DNA from: DATEUP01 sp041485285
Lineage (GTDB): Archaea; Thermoplasmatota; DTKX01; DATEUP01
Assembly (NCBI GenBank): GCA_041485285.1
Contig: JBGPJF010000042.1
Coordinates: 1 to 20,264, forward strand
DNA length: 20,264 bases
Direction of reading: 5' to 3'
Under the pieces are notes generated by a model. The model made no database searches. It was not told the origin of the DNA and saw nothing but the letters and a program-made list of their open reading frames with translations. This document shows positions 13,047-20,264 of the stretch, piece after piece. The first letter of the stretch is position 1. Every line of letters begins with the position of its first letter. A program made the position numbers and the translations under genes.

Positions 13047-14075
13047 CTACGGCACGAACACGATCTTCCCGTACTGCGCGCCCTTCTGCATTTGCTCGAA
13101 CGCCGCCTCGTAAAGGCGCAGCGGGCGCACGGAGTCGATGACCGGCTTCAGCTTCCGCTCGAACACGAGCCCCATGACCTTTTCGAACTCCTTGACATTG
13201 CCCATCGTCGTCCCGAGCACCGTGATGTGCTTCCAGTAGAGCACGTTGATGAGCGCCGCGGGATTGTTGCCGCTCGTCGCGCCGTACAGCGCGAGCCGAC
13301 CCCCGCGGGCAAGCGCGCGCAGGTTGGGCTTCCACCCGGCATCGCCCGTCGAGTCGACGATGAGGTCGACGCCGCGCTTTTCGGTGAGCTTGTAGACCTC
13401 TTTGTCGTAGGCCTGCGTCTTGTAGTTGAATACGTGGTCCGCGCCGTTCTCGCGCGCGCGCCGCGCCTTCTCGTCGGTGGAGGTCGTGGTGATGACGCGC
13501 GCGCCGTGCATCTTGGCGATTTGGATTGCGGCGGTGGAAACCCCGCCGGACGCGCCCGTGACCAGCACCCATTCGCCGGCCTTCACTTGGCCACGGGACA
13601 CGACGGCGCGCCAGGCGGTTTGGTAAACAAGGGCCGCGGCGGCGGCGTCCTCCCATGGGAAATGGCCAGGGATCTTCAGCAGGTTGCGCCTCGGGCAGGC
13701 GAAGAAGTCGGCCATCCCGCCGTCGATATGCTCGCCGATGATCTGGTACTCCGGACAATAGTTCTCGTCGCCGCGCTTGCAGAACTCGCAGGCGCCGCAC
13801 CACTTCGACGGGTTGACGACCACGCGGTCGCCGACCTTGAACCCCTGCGCGCCCTCGCCGAGCGCGCTCACCTCGCCTGCGATGTCCGAGCCCCCGATGT
13901 GGGGCAGCGGAATTTTCACGCCTTCGATGCCCGCCAGCGCCCACAGGTCGAGGTGGTTGAGGCCGGTGGCCCGCACCCGGATCTGGACGCCGCCCGGGGG
14001 CGCCCGCGGCTCGTCGACATCCGTGTAGGACATCCTGTCGAGCCCGCCGTGCTCGTGGAAGATGACGGCTTTCAA
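13047..14075 (-). CDS. Zinc-type medium-chain dehydrogenase/quinone-reductase-like oxidoreductase
   Basis: The 342-residue MDR protein has a GroES-like N-terminal half and a Rossmann domain with VTGASGGVS (172-180). The four structural-zinc cysteines are present: C93, C96, C99 and C107 (CGACEFCKRGDENYC). At the position of the usual first catalytic zinc Cys it has Asn40 (GLNHLDLW), while His59 remains in LPHIGGSD. Catalytic zinc may therefore be absent, as in quinone-oxidoreductase-type members. NADPH is the likely cofactor; the substrate is unknown. I chose TTG 14075 because the family similarity begins there (MKAVIFHEHG); an in-frame TTG at 14132 would add an unrelated 19 residues. It diverges from the decarboxylase gene across about 100 bases. 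Confidence 0.88.
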   Translation of the reverse strand: MKAVIFHEHGGLDRMSYTDVDEPRAPPGGVQIRVRATGLNHLDLWALAGIEGVKIPLPHIGGSDIAGEVSALGEGAQGFKVGDRVVVNPSKWCGACEFCKRGDENYCPEYQIIGEHIDGGMADFFACPRRNLLKIPGHFPWEDAAAAALVYQTAWRAVVSRGQVKAGEWVLVTGASGGVSTAAIQIAKMHGARVITTTSTDEKARRARENGADHVFNYKTQAYDKEVYKLTEKRGVDLIVDSTGDAGWKPNLRALARGGRLALYGATSGNNPAALINVLYWKHITVLGTTMGNVKEFEKVMGLVFERKLKPVIDSVRPLRLYEAAFEQMQKGAQYGKIVFVP

Positions 14076-14137
14076 GGGGGCCCTCGGCCCGGGCACGCCC
14101 CGCGCTCCAAAAGACTTTTCGCGCCACCCCAAAGGGG

Positions 14138-14146
14138 TGAAATACG
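14138..14146 (+). promoter_or_regulatory. Probable TATA box of the PLP decarboxylase gene
   Basis: GAAATACGG predicts a transcript start near 14169, just before an in-frame TTG at 14173. If this is right, the upstream GTG 14137 is not used. Confidence 0.4.
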
Positions 14147-14172
14147 GTCAGCCATCTTCCGCGCCGGTTCGT

Positions 14173-16089
14173 TTGGCGCGCGGGAAAAGGGCGCTGGAGG
14201 AGAAAGCCTCGCGCGGCCCCGACGGCCGCGTCGACCGCCTGTTCCTGGGCAGCGACGGCGCCCTCGACGAGACCTTCCGGCGGCTGCTCTCCGAGGCGGC
14301 CGACGACCACCTCCTGTGGCGCCGCGGGTTCGGCGCGCAGGGGGCGACGAAGCGTCCGGTGGCCCCCGCCGGACGCGACCTCGAGGAACGCCTGCGCGAG
14401 TTGCAGGAGCGCCTGCGGGGCTCGGCGCCGTTCCACTCGCCCTACTACATCGCGCACATGGCAAGCGATGTCCTCGTCCCCGGGCTCATCGGGTACATCG
14501 CGGGCCTGCTCTACAACCAAAACAACATCGCGAAGGAGAAGTCGCCGTCCACCACGCCCCTCGAGCTTGAGGTCGCGGGGCAACTGGCTCGGATGATCGG
14601 GTATGACCCTCGCAAGGCGTGGGGGCACCTCACCTCCGGCGGAACGGTCGCGAACTTCGAGGGGCTGTGGGCCGCGCGGAACCTCAAGGCGTTCCCGTTT
14701 GCGGCCCTCGAGTTGGCGACCCGCCGCAAACTCCTCTTCCGCGTCCGCTTGCCCGAGGGGGGCACCGAGGATATCCGTAAACTTTCGCCCGTCGAGCTGC
14801 TGAACCTCCCCATCCCCGAGGTCATGCGGATGCGCGGGCGCCTCGAGGAGAGCGCGGGGCGGCGCGCGGTCGCCGAGACGCTTGCCTCGTATGGCCCGGC
14901 CGGCGAAGGGCTCGCGTCGCTCGGCGACCGCGGGGTCACCTCGATCGGCCGCATCCTGCTGCCGGGGACCAAGCACTACTCGTGGCTCAAGGTGGCCGAA
15001 GCGCTCGGCGTCGGCCGTGCGTCGCTGCGCTTCGTTGAGCTCGATTCCAAGATGCGCATGAAGCCGTCCGCGCTCGAAGCGCGCATTCGGGAATGCCGCG
15101 ACCTCGGCGAGGCGGTGCTCGCCGTGGTCGCCGTGGTCGGATCCACGGCGGAGGGCGCCGTCGACCCGGTTGACCGGATCGCCAAGATTCAAGCGCGCGA
15201 ATCACGCCGGGGCTCACCCTTCTACCTCCACGCGGACGCCGCCTACGGCGGCTATGCGCGCTCCGCGCTGATCCGGCCGGGCGGGGGCCGCGCGCGTGTG
15301 GACGGCCATTCGCCGTTCGACGCTGCGGTTTCCCGCGCGCTCCAGGCGCTCCCCCTTTGCGACTCCGTCACGGTCGACCCTCACAAGCTCGGGTACGTCC
15401 CGGTGCCCGCCGGCTCCATCGTTTTCCGCGACGAAGGCATCCGCGGTGTGCTTGCAACGCCGCGGCCGTACTTTTCGCGCGGCGTCGAAGATTGGCGCGA
15501 AAGCCCTCCCTCGTCGATCGGCGGCTTCATCCTTGAGGGGACAAAGCCCGGAGCCGCCGCCGCTGCCGTGTGGCTCTCGCACGCGGTGCTGCCGCTGGAT
15601 CGCTCCGGCTACGGCGCGCTCATCGGCCGGGCGATGGAGGGCGCACGCGAGCTGCGCTCGGCCGTCCTTTCGGTGAACGGGGCCGCGACGGGGGCAGGCG
15701 GCAGGGTCCGGACGAAGGTGCTCACCCGCGGCGACCTCAACATCCTCTGCTTCGCGCTCAACCCCGCTTCGAACCGCAGCCTGGAGCGCGCAAACGCGTT
15801 CAACCGGGCCGTGTTCAAAGCGTTCGCCATCGACGCGCAGGGCGGCGAGGCGCGGCGGTTTGTCCTTTCATCCACCACCCTGCGCCGCGAAGAGTACGGC
15901 GACGCCGTGGTGCCCTTCCTTGCAAGCCTTGGCATCCCGAAGCGGGAGTGGGAGCGCTCGCGCGCGGCGTTCCTCCTGCGGGCGGTGGTGCTTGCGCCCG
16001 ATTTCGCCGGGAGCGGGCTTGCCGGGGAGTTTGCAAAGGCGCTCCGGGATGCGGCATCGACAGCCCCGGCCTCCACAAGCCGTAAATAA
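14173..16089 (+). CDS. Group II PLP-dependent amino-acid decarboxylase
   Basis: The 638-residue product has the type-I-fold decarboxylase landmarks in order: HSPYYIAHM and NQNNIAKEKSPSTTPLELEV, the cofactor-phosphate site TSGGTVANFEG, HADAAYGGY with the pyridine-binding Asp, and the Schiff-base lysine in VDPHKLGYVPVPAGS (Lys at codon 15385-15387, about residue 405). It is much longer than the archaeal tyrosine/aspartate decarboxylase MfnA and closer in layout to long bacterial glutamate/aromatic/diaminobutyrate enzymes. The substrate cannot be decided. Residues about 185-300 include a segment longer than usual (LFRVRLPEGGTEDIRKLSP onward). The frame is open from 14062; I prefer TTG 14173 from the TATA position, with GTG 14137 next best. 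The stop overlaps the promoter of the following gene. Confidence 0.9.
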   Translation: MARGKRALEEKASRGPDGRVDRLFLGSDGALDETFRRLLSEAADDHLLWRRGFGAQGATKRPVAPAGRDLEERLRELQERLRGSAPFHSPYYIAHMASDVLVPGLIGYIAGLLYNQNNIAKEKSPSTTPLELEVAGQLARMIGYDPRKAWGHLTSGGTVANFEGLWAARNLKAFPFAALELATRRKLLFRVRLPEGGTEDIRKLSPVELLNLPIPEVMRMRGRLEESAGRRAVAETLASYGPAGEGLASLGDRGVTSIGRILLPGTKHYSWLKVAEALGVGRASLRFVELDSKMRMKPSALEARIRECRDLGEAVLAVVAVVGSTAEGAVDPVDRIAKIQARESRRGSPFYLHADAAYGGYARSALIRPGGGRARVDGHSPFDAAVSRALQALPLCDSVTVDPHKLGYVPVPAGSIVFRDEGIRGVLATPRPYFSRGVEDWRESPPSSIGGFILEGTKPGAAAAAVWLSHAVLPLDRSGYGALIGRAMEGARELRSAVLSVNGAATGAGGRVRTKVLTRGDLNILCFALNPASNRSLERANAFNRAVFKAFAIDAQGGEARRFVLSSTTLRREEYGDAVVPFLASLGIPKREWERSRAAFLLRAVVLAPDFAGSGLAGEFAKALRDAASTAPASTSRK

Positions 16090-16104
16090 CTCGCTCGTTC
16101 AGAG
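16069..16104 (+). repeat. Duplicated promoter region, copy A
   Basis: This 36-base stretch, beginning GCCTCCA and containing CGTAAAT at offset 12, aligns ungapped with 17010-17045 at about 26 identities by hand. It precedes the first of two paralogous genes, so gene and promoter appear to have been duplicated together. Confidence 0.55.
16081..16090 (+). promoter_or_regulatory. TATA box of the first tandem surface-protein gene
   Basis: CGTAAATAAC overlaps the decarboxylase stop codon (TAA 16087-16089) and predicts a start near 16111, nine bases before ATG 16120. The surrounding 36 bases (16069-16104) match those before the second tandem gene at about 70% without gaps. Confidence 0.55.
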
Positions 16105-16119
16105 ACATGCGGCGGCGGG

Positions 16120-16983
16120 ATGAAGCGGGCCCTTGTTCTGCCGTTAACCGTCGTTGCCCTGCTCGTGCCCGTGTTGGCGGCGGGCGCAACGGCGGCCCCT
16201 ACGCCGTGCACCGTTTCCATTTCGATCGCCGACCCTTCCAAGGAAGCGGCGGTCGGTTCGAACAGCGCGGACGCCGTGCAATTCGCCGGGAATTTCTCGG
16301 TCACCCTCCCGCCGCTCGTGGAACGCGCGTCGTTGACCCTCACTTCCGAGTTTGACACCGGGTGGGTGGCCACGGTTTCGCCAGCCAGCATCACGCTCAC
16401 CTCGACCCTCCGCACGGGGATGTTCACGATCACCGTCGTCGCCCCGGCAGGCGTCCCTCCCACCCTCGTAGGCACGGGGAACGTGGTCGGGCACATGAAC
16501 GCGGCGGGCGCGCAATGCAGCGATACCGTGGACGGTCTCACCGTAACGCCGCTCCCTTACCTCGAAGGGATTTCGGGGAACGTCGAGCCACGGAATGTCA
16601 CGGTCAACAACGGACTTGGTTCGTTCACCCTCACGCTCGGCGCAATCGCCAACGTGCCCGTGACCCTCACCCTCGAGTACGGGGGGCCAAGTGGGGTGAC
16701 GATCACGGGCCCCGCCACGCTACAACTCCAATACACGGAATCGGGGATCAAGAACGCAACCGACAAGGTCCAGGTGCGGGCGCCGGACCTCCCACCGGGG
16801 AACTACCACCTCAACGTGACGGTCCGCGCTTCCACCAGCAACGGGCTCGCGTCGCAAGCGAGGCTCGAACCGCCGCTTGTTGTGGCGCTCCACGGCGACC
16901 CAATTGCATCCGCTCCGGTTTGGATCGCCGGGGTCGTCGCGATTGCGGCGGTGGGCGCGGCCGTGTGGTGGAGGCGCCGATGA
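16120..16983 (+). CDS. Secreted, C-terminally anchored surface protein A, tandem paralogue
   Basis: The 287-residue product has a signal peptide (about 1-26), two beta-rich Ig-like regions (about 28-140 and 150-255), a membrane helix (about 265-283) and a basic WWRRR end. Cys30 (CTVSISI) and Cys133 (AQCSD) could form a disulfide in the first region. It is clearly related to the next gene product: CTVSI/CTVAV, VQFAGNFSVT/VDFAGAFVVT, DTGW/DAGW, VSPAS/VDPAS, APAGVPP/VPAAVPA and DLPPGNY/ELPPGLY occur in the same order. Several Asn-X-Ser/Thr sites suit an archaeal glycosylated surface protein. The family is unknown to me. The ATG at 16120 follows GGCGGCGGG and the TATA box at suitable spacing. Confidence 0.8.
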   Translation: MKRALVLPLTVVALLVPVLAAGATAAPTPCTVSISIADPSKEAAVGSNSADAVQFAGNFSVTLPPLVERASLTLTSEFDTGWVATVSPASITLTSTLRTGMFTITVVAPAGVPPTLVGTGNVVGHMNAAGAQCSDTVDGLTVTPLPYLEGISGNVEPRNVTVNNGLGSFTLTLGAIANVPVTLTLEYGGPSGVTITGPATLQLQYTESGIKNATDKVQVRAPDLPPGNYHLNVTVRASTSNGLASQARLEPPLVVALHGDPIASAPVWIAGVVAIAAVGAAVWWRRR

Positions 16984-17009
16984 TGCCGACACAAGGCGCG
17001 GACGCCCGA

Positions 17010-17045
17010 GCCTCCAAAACGCGTAAATGACGCGCTTGACAGAAG
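17010..17045 (+). repeat. Duplicated promoter region, copy B
   Basis: This is the second copy of the promoter repeat. It starts 27 bases after the stop of surface protein A and precedes surface protein B. The TATA core and the flanking CGCT element are retained. Confidence 0.55.
17022..17030 (+). promoter_or_regulatory. TATA box of the second tandem surface-protein gene
   Basis: CGTAAATGA predicts a start near 17052, about 13 bases before ATG 17065. It lies in the second copy of the promoter repeat (17010-17045), with CGTAAAT exactly twelve bases after the GCCTCCA start of the repeat, as in the first copy. Confidence 0.55.
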
Positions 17046-17064
17046 ATTGGCGGTGGGGAAACGC

Positions 17065-17964
17065 ATGCGGGGGCTCGTTTTCCTGCTGCTCCTCATCGCG
17101 ATGATGGGCGCCTGCGCCGCAGTTGCGGCGGCCGACGGCGTCGACTGCACCGTCGCCGTTGTCATCGCGCCCGACACGCGGATCGCGCAGATCACGGACA
17201 CGCACTCGTCGAGCGTGGACTTCGCGGGCGCGTTCGTTGTCACCGGGAACATCAGCGGGGGCGGGTTCGTGTTGTTCGCAGCCACCACCGACGCGGGGTG
17301 GCCTTCATCGGTTGACCCGGCCTCCCACTCCTTCGGCCCCGAAAACGGCGGCCGCGGGAATTTCACCCTGCGCGTCTTCGTGCCGGCGGCCGTCCCGGCC
17401 GACACCGATGGGCTCGTGACGCTGACTGCGACCGCGAGCGTTGATGGCTATGTGTGCGTGCCCGATGAGGTCGTAGGAACGGTTCAACCGCAGGCTTACT
17501 GGAGCCCCACCCTGGTCCGGTCTGACCCGGTGTTCGTAGAACTCCGGCCGGGCCAGCGCAGCCTCCCGGTCACGCTTACCCTGAATAGGTCAACGAACCT
17601 CGGCGAAGACACACCGGTGCAACTCCGGGTTATGCCGCCCGCCGGGATTCACCACGACGCCCCGCCCCAACTGACTCTCCGGGACAATGGACGGGGCAAC
17701 GAGAGCGCCACGGTCGTCGTCACATTCACCCTTGACGAGCTTCCGCCGGGCCTTTACACGATCCGGCTGACTTCGAACCATGGCGGGAATTCGACGGCGA
17801 CGCCGAGCGGATTGACGGTGGTTTCAGTCAGTAGTATCTTCGTCCGGATTCCCGACACCTCGCCGGGTCTCGTTGGGAGCATATTGATCGCCCTTGCCGC
17901 GGCCGGCTCGGTGGCAGCCGTTGCGTACCTCTGGCGCAAGGGCCGACCGGGCGCGCTCCCCTAG
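17065..17964 (+). CDS. Secreted, C-terminally anchored surface protein B, tandem paralogue
   Basis: The 299-residue product has a signal peptide (about 1-23), two Ig-like beta regions (about 26-140 and 150-255), a membrane helix (about 268-290) and a short basic tail. Cys28 and Cys131 align with the two cysteines of surface protein A. The second half is more diverged than the first, apart from ELPPGLYTIRLTSN near its end. The start is ATG 17065, six bases after GGTGGGG; the frame is open from a TTG at 17047, but the signal peptide begins naturally at MRGLVFLLLL. The stop is eight bases from the convergent cystathionine lyase gene. The family and ligand are unknown. Confidence 0.8.
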   Translation: MRGLVFLLLLIAMMGACAAVAAADGVDCTVAVVIAPDTRIAQITDTHSSSVDFAGAFVVTGNISGGGFVLFAATTDAGWPSSVDPASHSFGPENGGRGNFTLRVFVPAAVPADTDGLVTLTATASVDGYVCVPDEVVGTVQPQAYWSPTLVRSDPVFVELRPGQRSLPVTLTLNRSTNLGEDTPVQLRVMPPAGIHHDAPPQLTLRDNGRGNESATVVVTFTLDELPPGLYTIRLTSNHGGNSTATPSGLTVVSVSSIFVRIPDTSPGLVGSILIALAAAGSVAAVAYLWRKGRPGALP

Positions 17965-17972
17965 CGGGCAGC

Positions 17973-19139
17973 TCACTTTCCAAGCGCCGCGGAGAGGTCC
18001 GCGAGCAGGTCGTCGCCGTCTTCGATCCCTACGGACAGGCGGATGAGCCCGTCATCGAGACCCGCCTTGATGCGCTCCGGCCGCGGGATCGACGCGTGCG
18101 TCATTGCCGCAGGCAACTCAACAAGGGACTCGACCCCGCCGAGGCTCTCGGCAATCTTGAAGAGCTCCAGCTGGCCGAGCACACGCCGCGCTTCGGCCAC
18201 GCCGCCCTTCACTTCGAACGAGACCATCCCCGAGAAGCCGTCCATCTGGCGCGCCGCCAGCTTGTGGCCGGGGTGGGTCGGCAGCCCGGGATAGTAGACG
18301 CGCTTGACGCGCGGGTGCAACGTCAGGAACTCAGCGATGCGGATGGCATTGCGCTCGTGGGCCTGCATGCGCGGGGCGAGCGTCTTGATGCCGCGCAGGG
18401 TGAGGAAGCAGTCGAAGGGGCCCGGGGTTGCGCCGACGGCATTCTGCAGGAACTTGAGCCGATCATAAAGAGAGTCGTCGTTGAGGGCAATCACGCCGCC
18501 CACGACATCCGCGTGGCCGCCGATGTACTTCGTCGTGGAATGCAGCGTGATGTCCGCGTCAAGCTCGAGGGGGCGCTGGAAGTAGGGCGATGCGAAGGTG
18601 TTGTCCACGACGCACAGGGCGCCGGCCTCATGCGCGAGCTTGGATGCGCCCCTGATGTCGGTGATCTTGAGCAGGGGGTTGGTCGGCGACTCGATCCACA
18701 CCAGTTTCGTCTTGCGGGTGATCGCCTTCTCGATCTGTTTGAGCTCGGAGGTCTCGACGAAGGTGAAGGTGAGCCCGAAGTTGGCAAACACGCGTTCGAA
18801 AAGGCGGTAAGTCCCGCCGTAGACATCACGTGCGGAGACCACGTGGTCGCCGGACCTGAGCGAAAGGAGGGTGGTCGACTCCGCGCCGAGCCCCGACGAA
18901 AAGGCGAGCGCGTGCTTCGCGGACTCGAGGCTCGCAATTGCCTTGTGCAGCGCGGTGCGCGTCGGGTTGTCGCTGCGCGAGTAGTCGTACCCCTTGTGCA
19001 CTCCGGGCGCCTGCTGCGCGTAGGTGCTTGTCTGGTAGATCGGCACCGTCACGGCGCCGGTGAGCGGGTCGGGCTCCTGCCCCACGTGGATCGCGCGCGT
19101 GGCAAACCGCTTGGGGTGGTCCTTTCCGGCCTTCGGCAT
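17973..19139 (-). CDS. Cystathionine gamma-lyase (Cys/Met-metabolism PLP enzyme)
   Basis: The 388-residue product is a full-length member of the Cys/Met metabolism PLP family: YDYSRSDNPTR (51-61) binds PLP phosphate from the neighbouring subunit, SSGLGAE and DVYGGTYRLF follow, and Lys204 in STTKYIGGHAD forms the Schiff base. SLGGVESL near the C-terminus is also typical. Gamma-lyase, gamma-synthase and methionine gamma-lyase are hard to separate by sequence. I favour the lyase because the gene starts in an ATGA overlap with a cystathionine beta-synthase gene, so the pair would turn homocysteine plus serine into cystathionine and then cysteine. If the operon runs the other way metabolically, it could act as a gamma-synthase. 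Confidence 0.88.
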   Translation of the reverse strand: MPKAGKDHPKRFATRAIHVGQEPDPLTGAVTVPIYQTSTYAQQAPGVHKGYDYSRSDNPTRTALHKAIASLESAKHALAFSSGLGAESTTLLSLRSGDHVVSARDVYGGTYRLFERVFANFGLTFTFVETSELKQIEKAITRKTKLVWIESPTNPLLKITDIRGASKLAHEAGALCVVDNTFASPYFQRPLELDADITLHSTTKYIGGHADVVGGVIALNDDSLYDRLKFLQNAVGATPGPFDCFLTLRGIKTLAPRMQAHERNAIRIAEFLTLHPRVKRVYYPGLPTHPGHKLAARQMDGFSGMVSFEVKGGVAEARRVLGQLELFKIAESLGGVESLVELPAAMTHASIPRPERIKAGLDDGLIRLSVGIEDGDDLLADLSAALGK

Positions 19140-20146
19140 CAGGCACCCTCCGCTTCGTCGAGGAAACCGTTCTCGCGCATCCAGTCGTCGTTGAACATTT
19201 TCGAGAGGTAGATTTCGCCCGCGTCCGGCAGGAGCACGACGACAAGCGCGCGCTTGGAGAGCTTCGCCTTCTTCGCGTACTTGAGGGCCCCTGCGACCGC
19301 CGACCCCGAGGAACCGCCGCAGAAAAGCCCCTCCTCCCGCGCCATGCGCCGGCCCGCGAGGAAACTTTCCTTGTCGTTGACGGACACGACCTCGTCGATG
19401 TACTCAAAGAGGAGATTCTTCGGGATGAAGTCCTCCCCGATGCCCTCGACTTTGTAGGGGTGGGTCTCTTCCCACGTCCATTTCTGGTTGTGGAAGGCCT
19501 TCTCGAGAATCGACCCATCCATGTCCACGCCTACGACGGTCACCTTTCCCTTGCTCTTCTCCTTGAGGTACTTCGCCGTGCCCGAAATCGTGCCGCCCGT
19601 TCCCATTCCGGCCACGAAATGCGTGATCTTGCCTTCCGTCTGTTTCCAGATTTCGGGTCCGGTCGACTTGTAGTGCGCCTGCGTGTTGGTGAGGTTGTGG
19701 TATTGCATCGGCATGTACGCGCCCTTGGTTTCCTTGGCAATCCGCGCGGCGACCGAGTAATATGATTCCGGCGACTCCGGCTTCACCGCGGAGGGCGTCA
19801 CGACGACCTTCGCCCCGAAGGCCTGCAGACGCCGGATTTTCTCGACGCTCATCTTGTCCGGGATCGTGAAGATGCACTTGTAGCCCTTGACGGCGGCAAC
19901 GAGCGCGAGGGCCACGCCGGTGTTTCCGGAGGTCGGCTCGACGATCGTGCCGTCCTTCTTCAGCAGGCCCTTGCGCTCGGCTTCTTCCACCATCGCGAGC
20001 GCAATACGGTCCTTCACGCTGCGCCCAGGGTTCATCGCCTCTACCTTGACGGCGATGGTCGCGGCGATGCCCTTCGCGACCCGATTGAGGCGCACGATGG
20101 GCGTGTTGCCCACGGCTTCGAGCACGCTCTTTTTGACGCCCGCCAT
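19139..20146 (-). CDS. Cystathionine beta-synthase (PLP core only)
   Basis: The 335-residue fold-type II PLP enzyme has the lysine in NPGRSVKDRIA (Lys45), the TSGNTGV substrate loop (72-78) and GTGGTISG (182-189). Features favouring CBS over cysteine synthase are TGPEIWKQTEGKITHFVAG, VEGIGEDFIP and the C-terminal YLSKMFNDDWMRENGF. The regulatory CBS-domain pair of eukaryotic enzymes and the haem-binding N-terminus are absent, as in bacterial two-gene systems. I chose ATG 20146, because a TTTAA box (20168-20178) is centred 27 bases upstream and predicts a leaderless message; a TTG at 20155 is also in frame. The ATGA overlap with the lyase indicates coupled translation. Confidence 0.92.
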   Translation of the reverse strand: MAGVKKSVLEAVGNTPIVRLNRVAKGIAATIAVKVEAMNPGRSVKDRIALAMVEEAERKGLLKKDGTIVEPTSGNTGVALALVAAVKGYKCIFTIPDKMSVEKIRRLQAFGAKVVVTPSAVKPESPESYYSVAARIAKETKGAYMPMQYHNLTNTQAHYKSTGPEIWKQTEGKITHFVAGMGTGGTISGTAKYLKEKSKGKVTVVGVDMDGSILEKAFHNQKWTWEETHPYKVEGIGEDFIPKNLLFEYIDEVVSVNDKESFLAGRRMAREEGLFCGGSSGSAVAGALKYAKKAKLSKRALVVVLLPDAGEIYLSKMFNDDWMRENGFLDEAEGA

Positions 20147-20167
20147 CCGCCCCAAAAAGGCGTGGCA

Positions 20168-20178
20168 GGGTTAAAGAG
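20168..20178 (-). promoter_or_regulatory. TATA box of the CBS-CGL operon
   Basis: CTCTTTAACCC on the minus strand, centred near 20173, places the transcript start at or next to the ATG at 20146. The operon message would be leaderless. Confidence 0.55.
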
Positions 20179-20197
20179 TCGCGGTGCTCGAGGGCGC

Positions 20198-20264
20198 TCA
20201 AAGGGGCGGCTCTTCTTCATCCGCCGCTTTGCGCCGGCGCGTTGCCACCAACACGGCGGCCACC
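20198..20264 (-). CDS. Partial 3' end of a probable membrane-anchored protein
   Basis: The minus-strand frame is open from the right edge to a TGA at 20200-20198. The last 21 residues are a hydrophobic run (VAAVLVA) followed by TRRRKAADEEEPPL. A helix followed by basic then acidic residues matches the C-terminal anchors of other surface proteins in the window. It is too short to identify, and the gene could be shorter or a chance frame. Confidence 0.4.
   Translation of the reverse strand, partial: VAAVLVATRRRKAADEEEPPL

Noticed and set aside
12799..15192. Long minus-strand open frame (797 codons)
   Set aside because: It is antisense to the decarboxylase and overlaps the oxidoreductase in another frame. 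The frameshifted translation carries no recognisable motif, while both real genes do.
18096..19211. Long plus-strand frame opposite the cystathionine lyase gene
   Set aside because: It is a shadow of the lyase coding strand, with no start signal and no family match.

Overview
The window looks like high-GC archaeal DNA. Many genes have a TATA-like box about 25-30 bases upstream of the start codon, so several messages appear leaderless or nearly so (for example the starts at 349, 2059/2062 and 20146). An elongator tRNA-Met carries an intron at the canonical archaeal 37/38 position. GTG and TTG starts are common, and a queC gene fits the archaeosine pathway. The proteins are not strongly acidic, which argues against a haloarchaeon. 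A high-GC member of Thermoplasmatota is my best guess, but this is inference. Genes are tightly packed, with no gene-free stretch above about 220 bases.

Layout. (1) 1-2000: a tRNA-Gly and an uncharacterised gene diverge from one nearly palindromic TATA box. A membrane-protein/winged-helix-regulator pair follows on the minus strand, facing that gene across a stem-loop-rich spacer. (2) 2059-5061: a three-gene copper-type envelope cluster encodes a signal-peptide Ig-like protein with coiled coil and anchor, a CopC-CopD fusion with an extra C-terminal domain, and a small anchored surface protein. (3) 5069-7045, minus strand: queC overlapped by an SDR oxidoreductase gene, intron-containing tRNA-Met, and a zinc-ribbon protein. 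(4) 7190-13022: a DUF309 gene overlaps a large helical-repeat gene. Three tandem single-domain response regulators run the other way, followed by a second helical-repeat gene homologous to the first and two small charged proteins. (5) 13047-16089: a divergent pair, an MDR-type zinc oxidoreductase and a group II PLP decarboxylase. (6) 16120-17964: two tandem paralogous secreted, membrane-anchored proteins whose promoters are also duplicated. (7) 17973-20146, minus strand: a cystathionine beta-synthase/gamma-lyase operon (reverse transsulfuration). The 3' end of another gene lies at the right edge.

The most unusual part is region 4. Three near-identical receiver-only proteins, each with its own promoter, sit between two distantly related helical-repeat paralogues that align without gaps over about 80 residues. 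No kinase or output domain is present. This could be a receiver/helical-repeat signalling module; the function is inference, while the architecture is directly visible.
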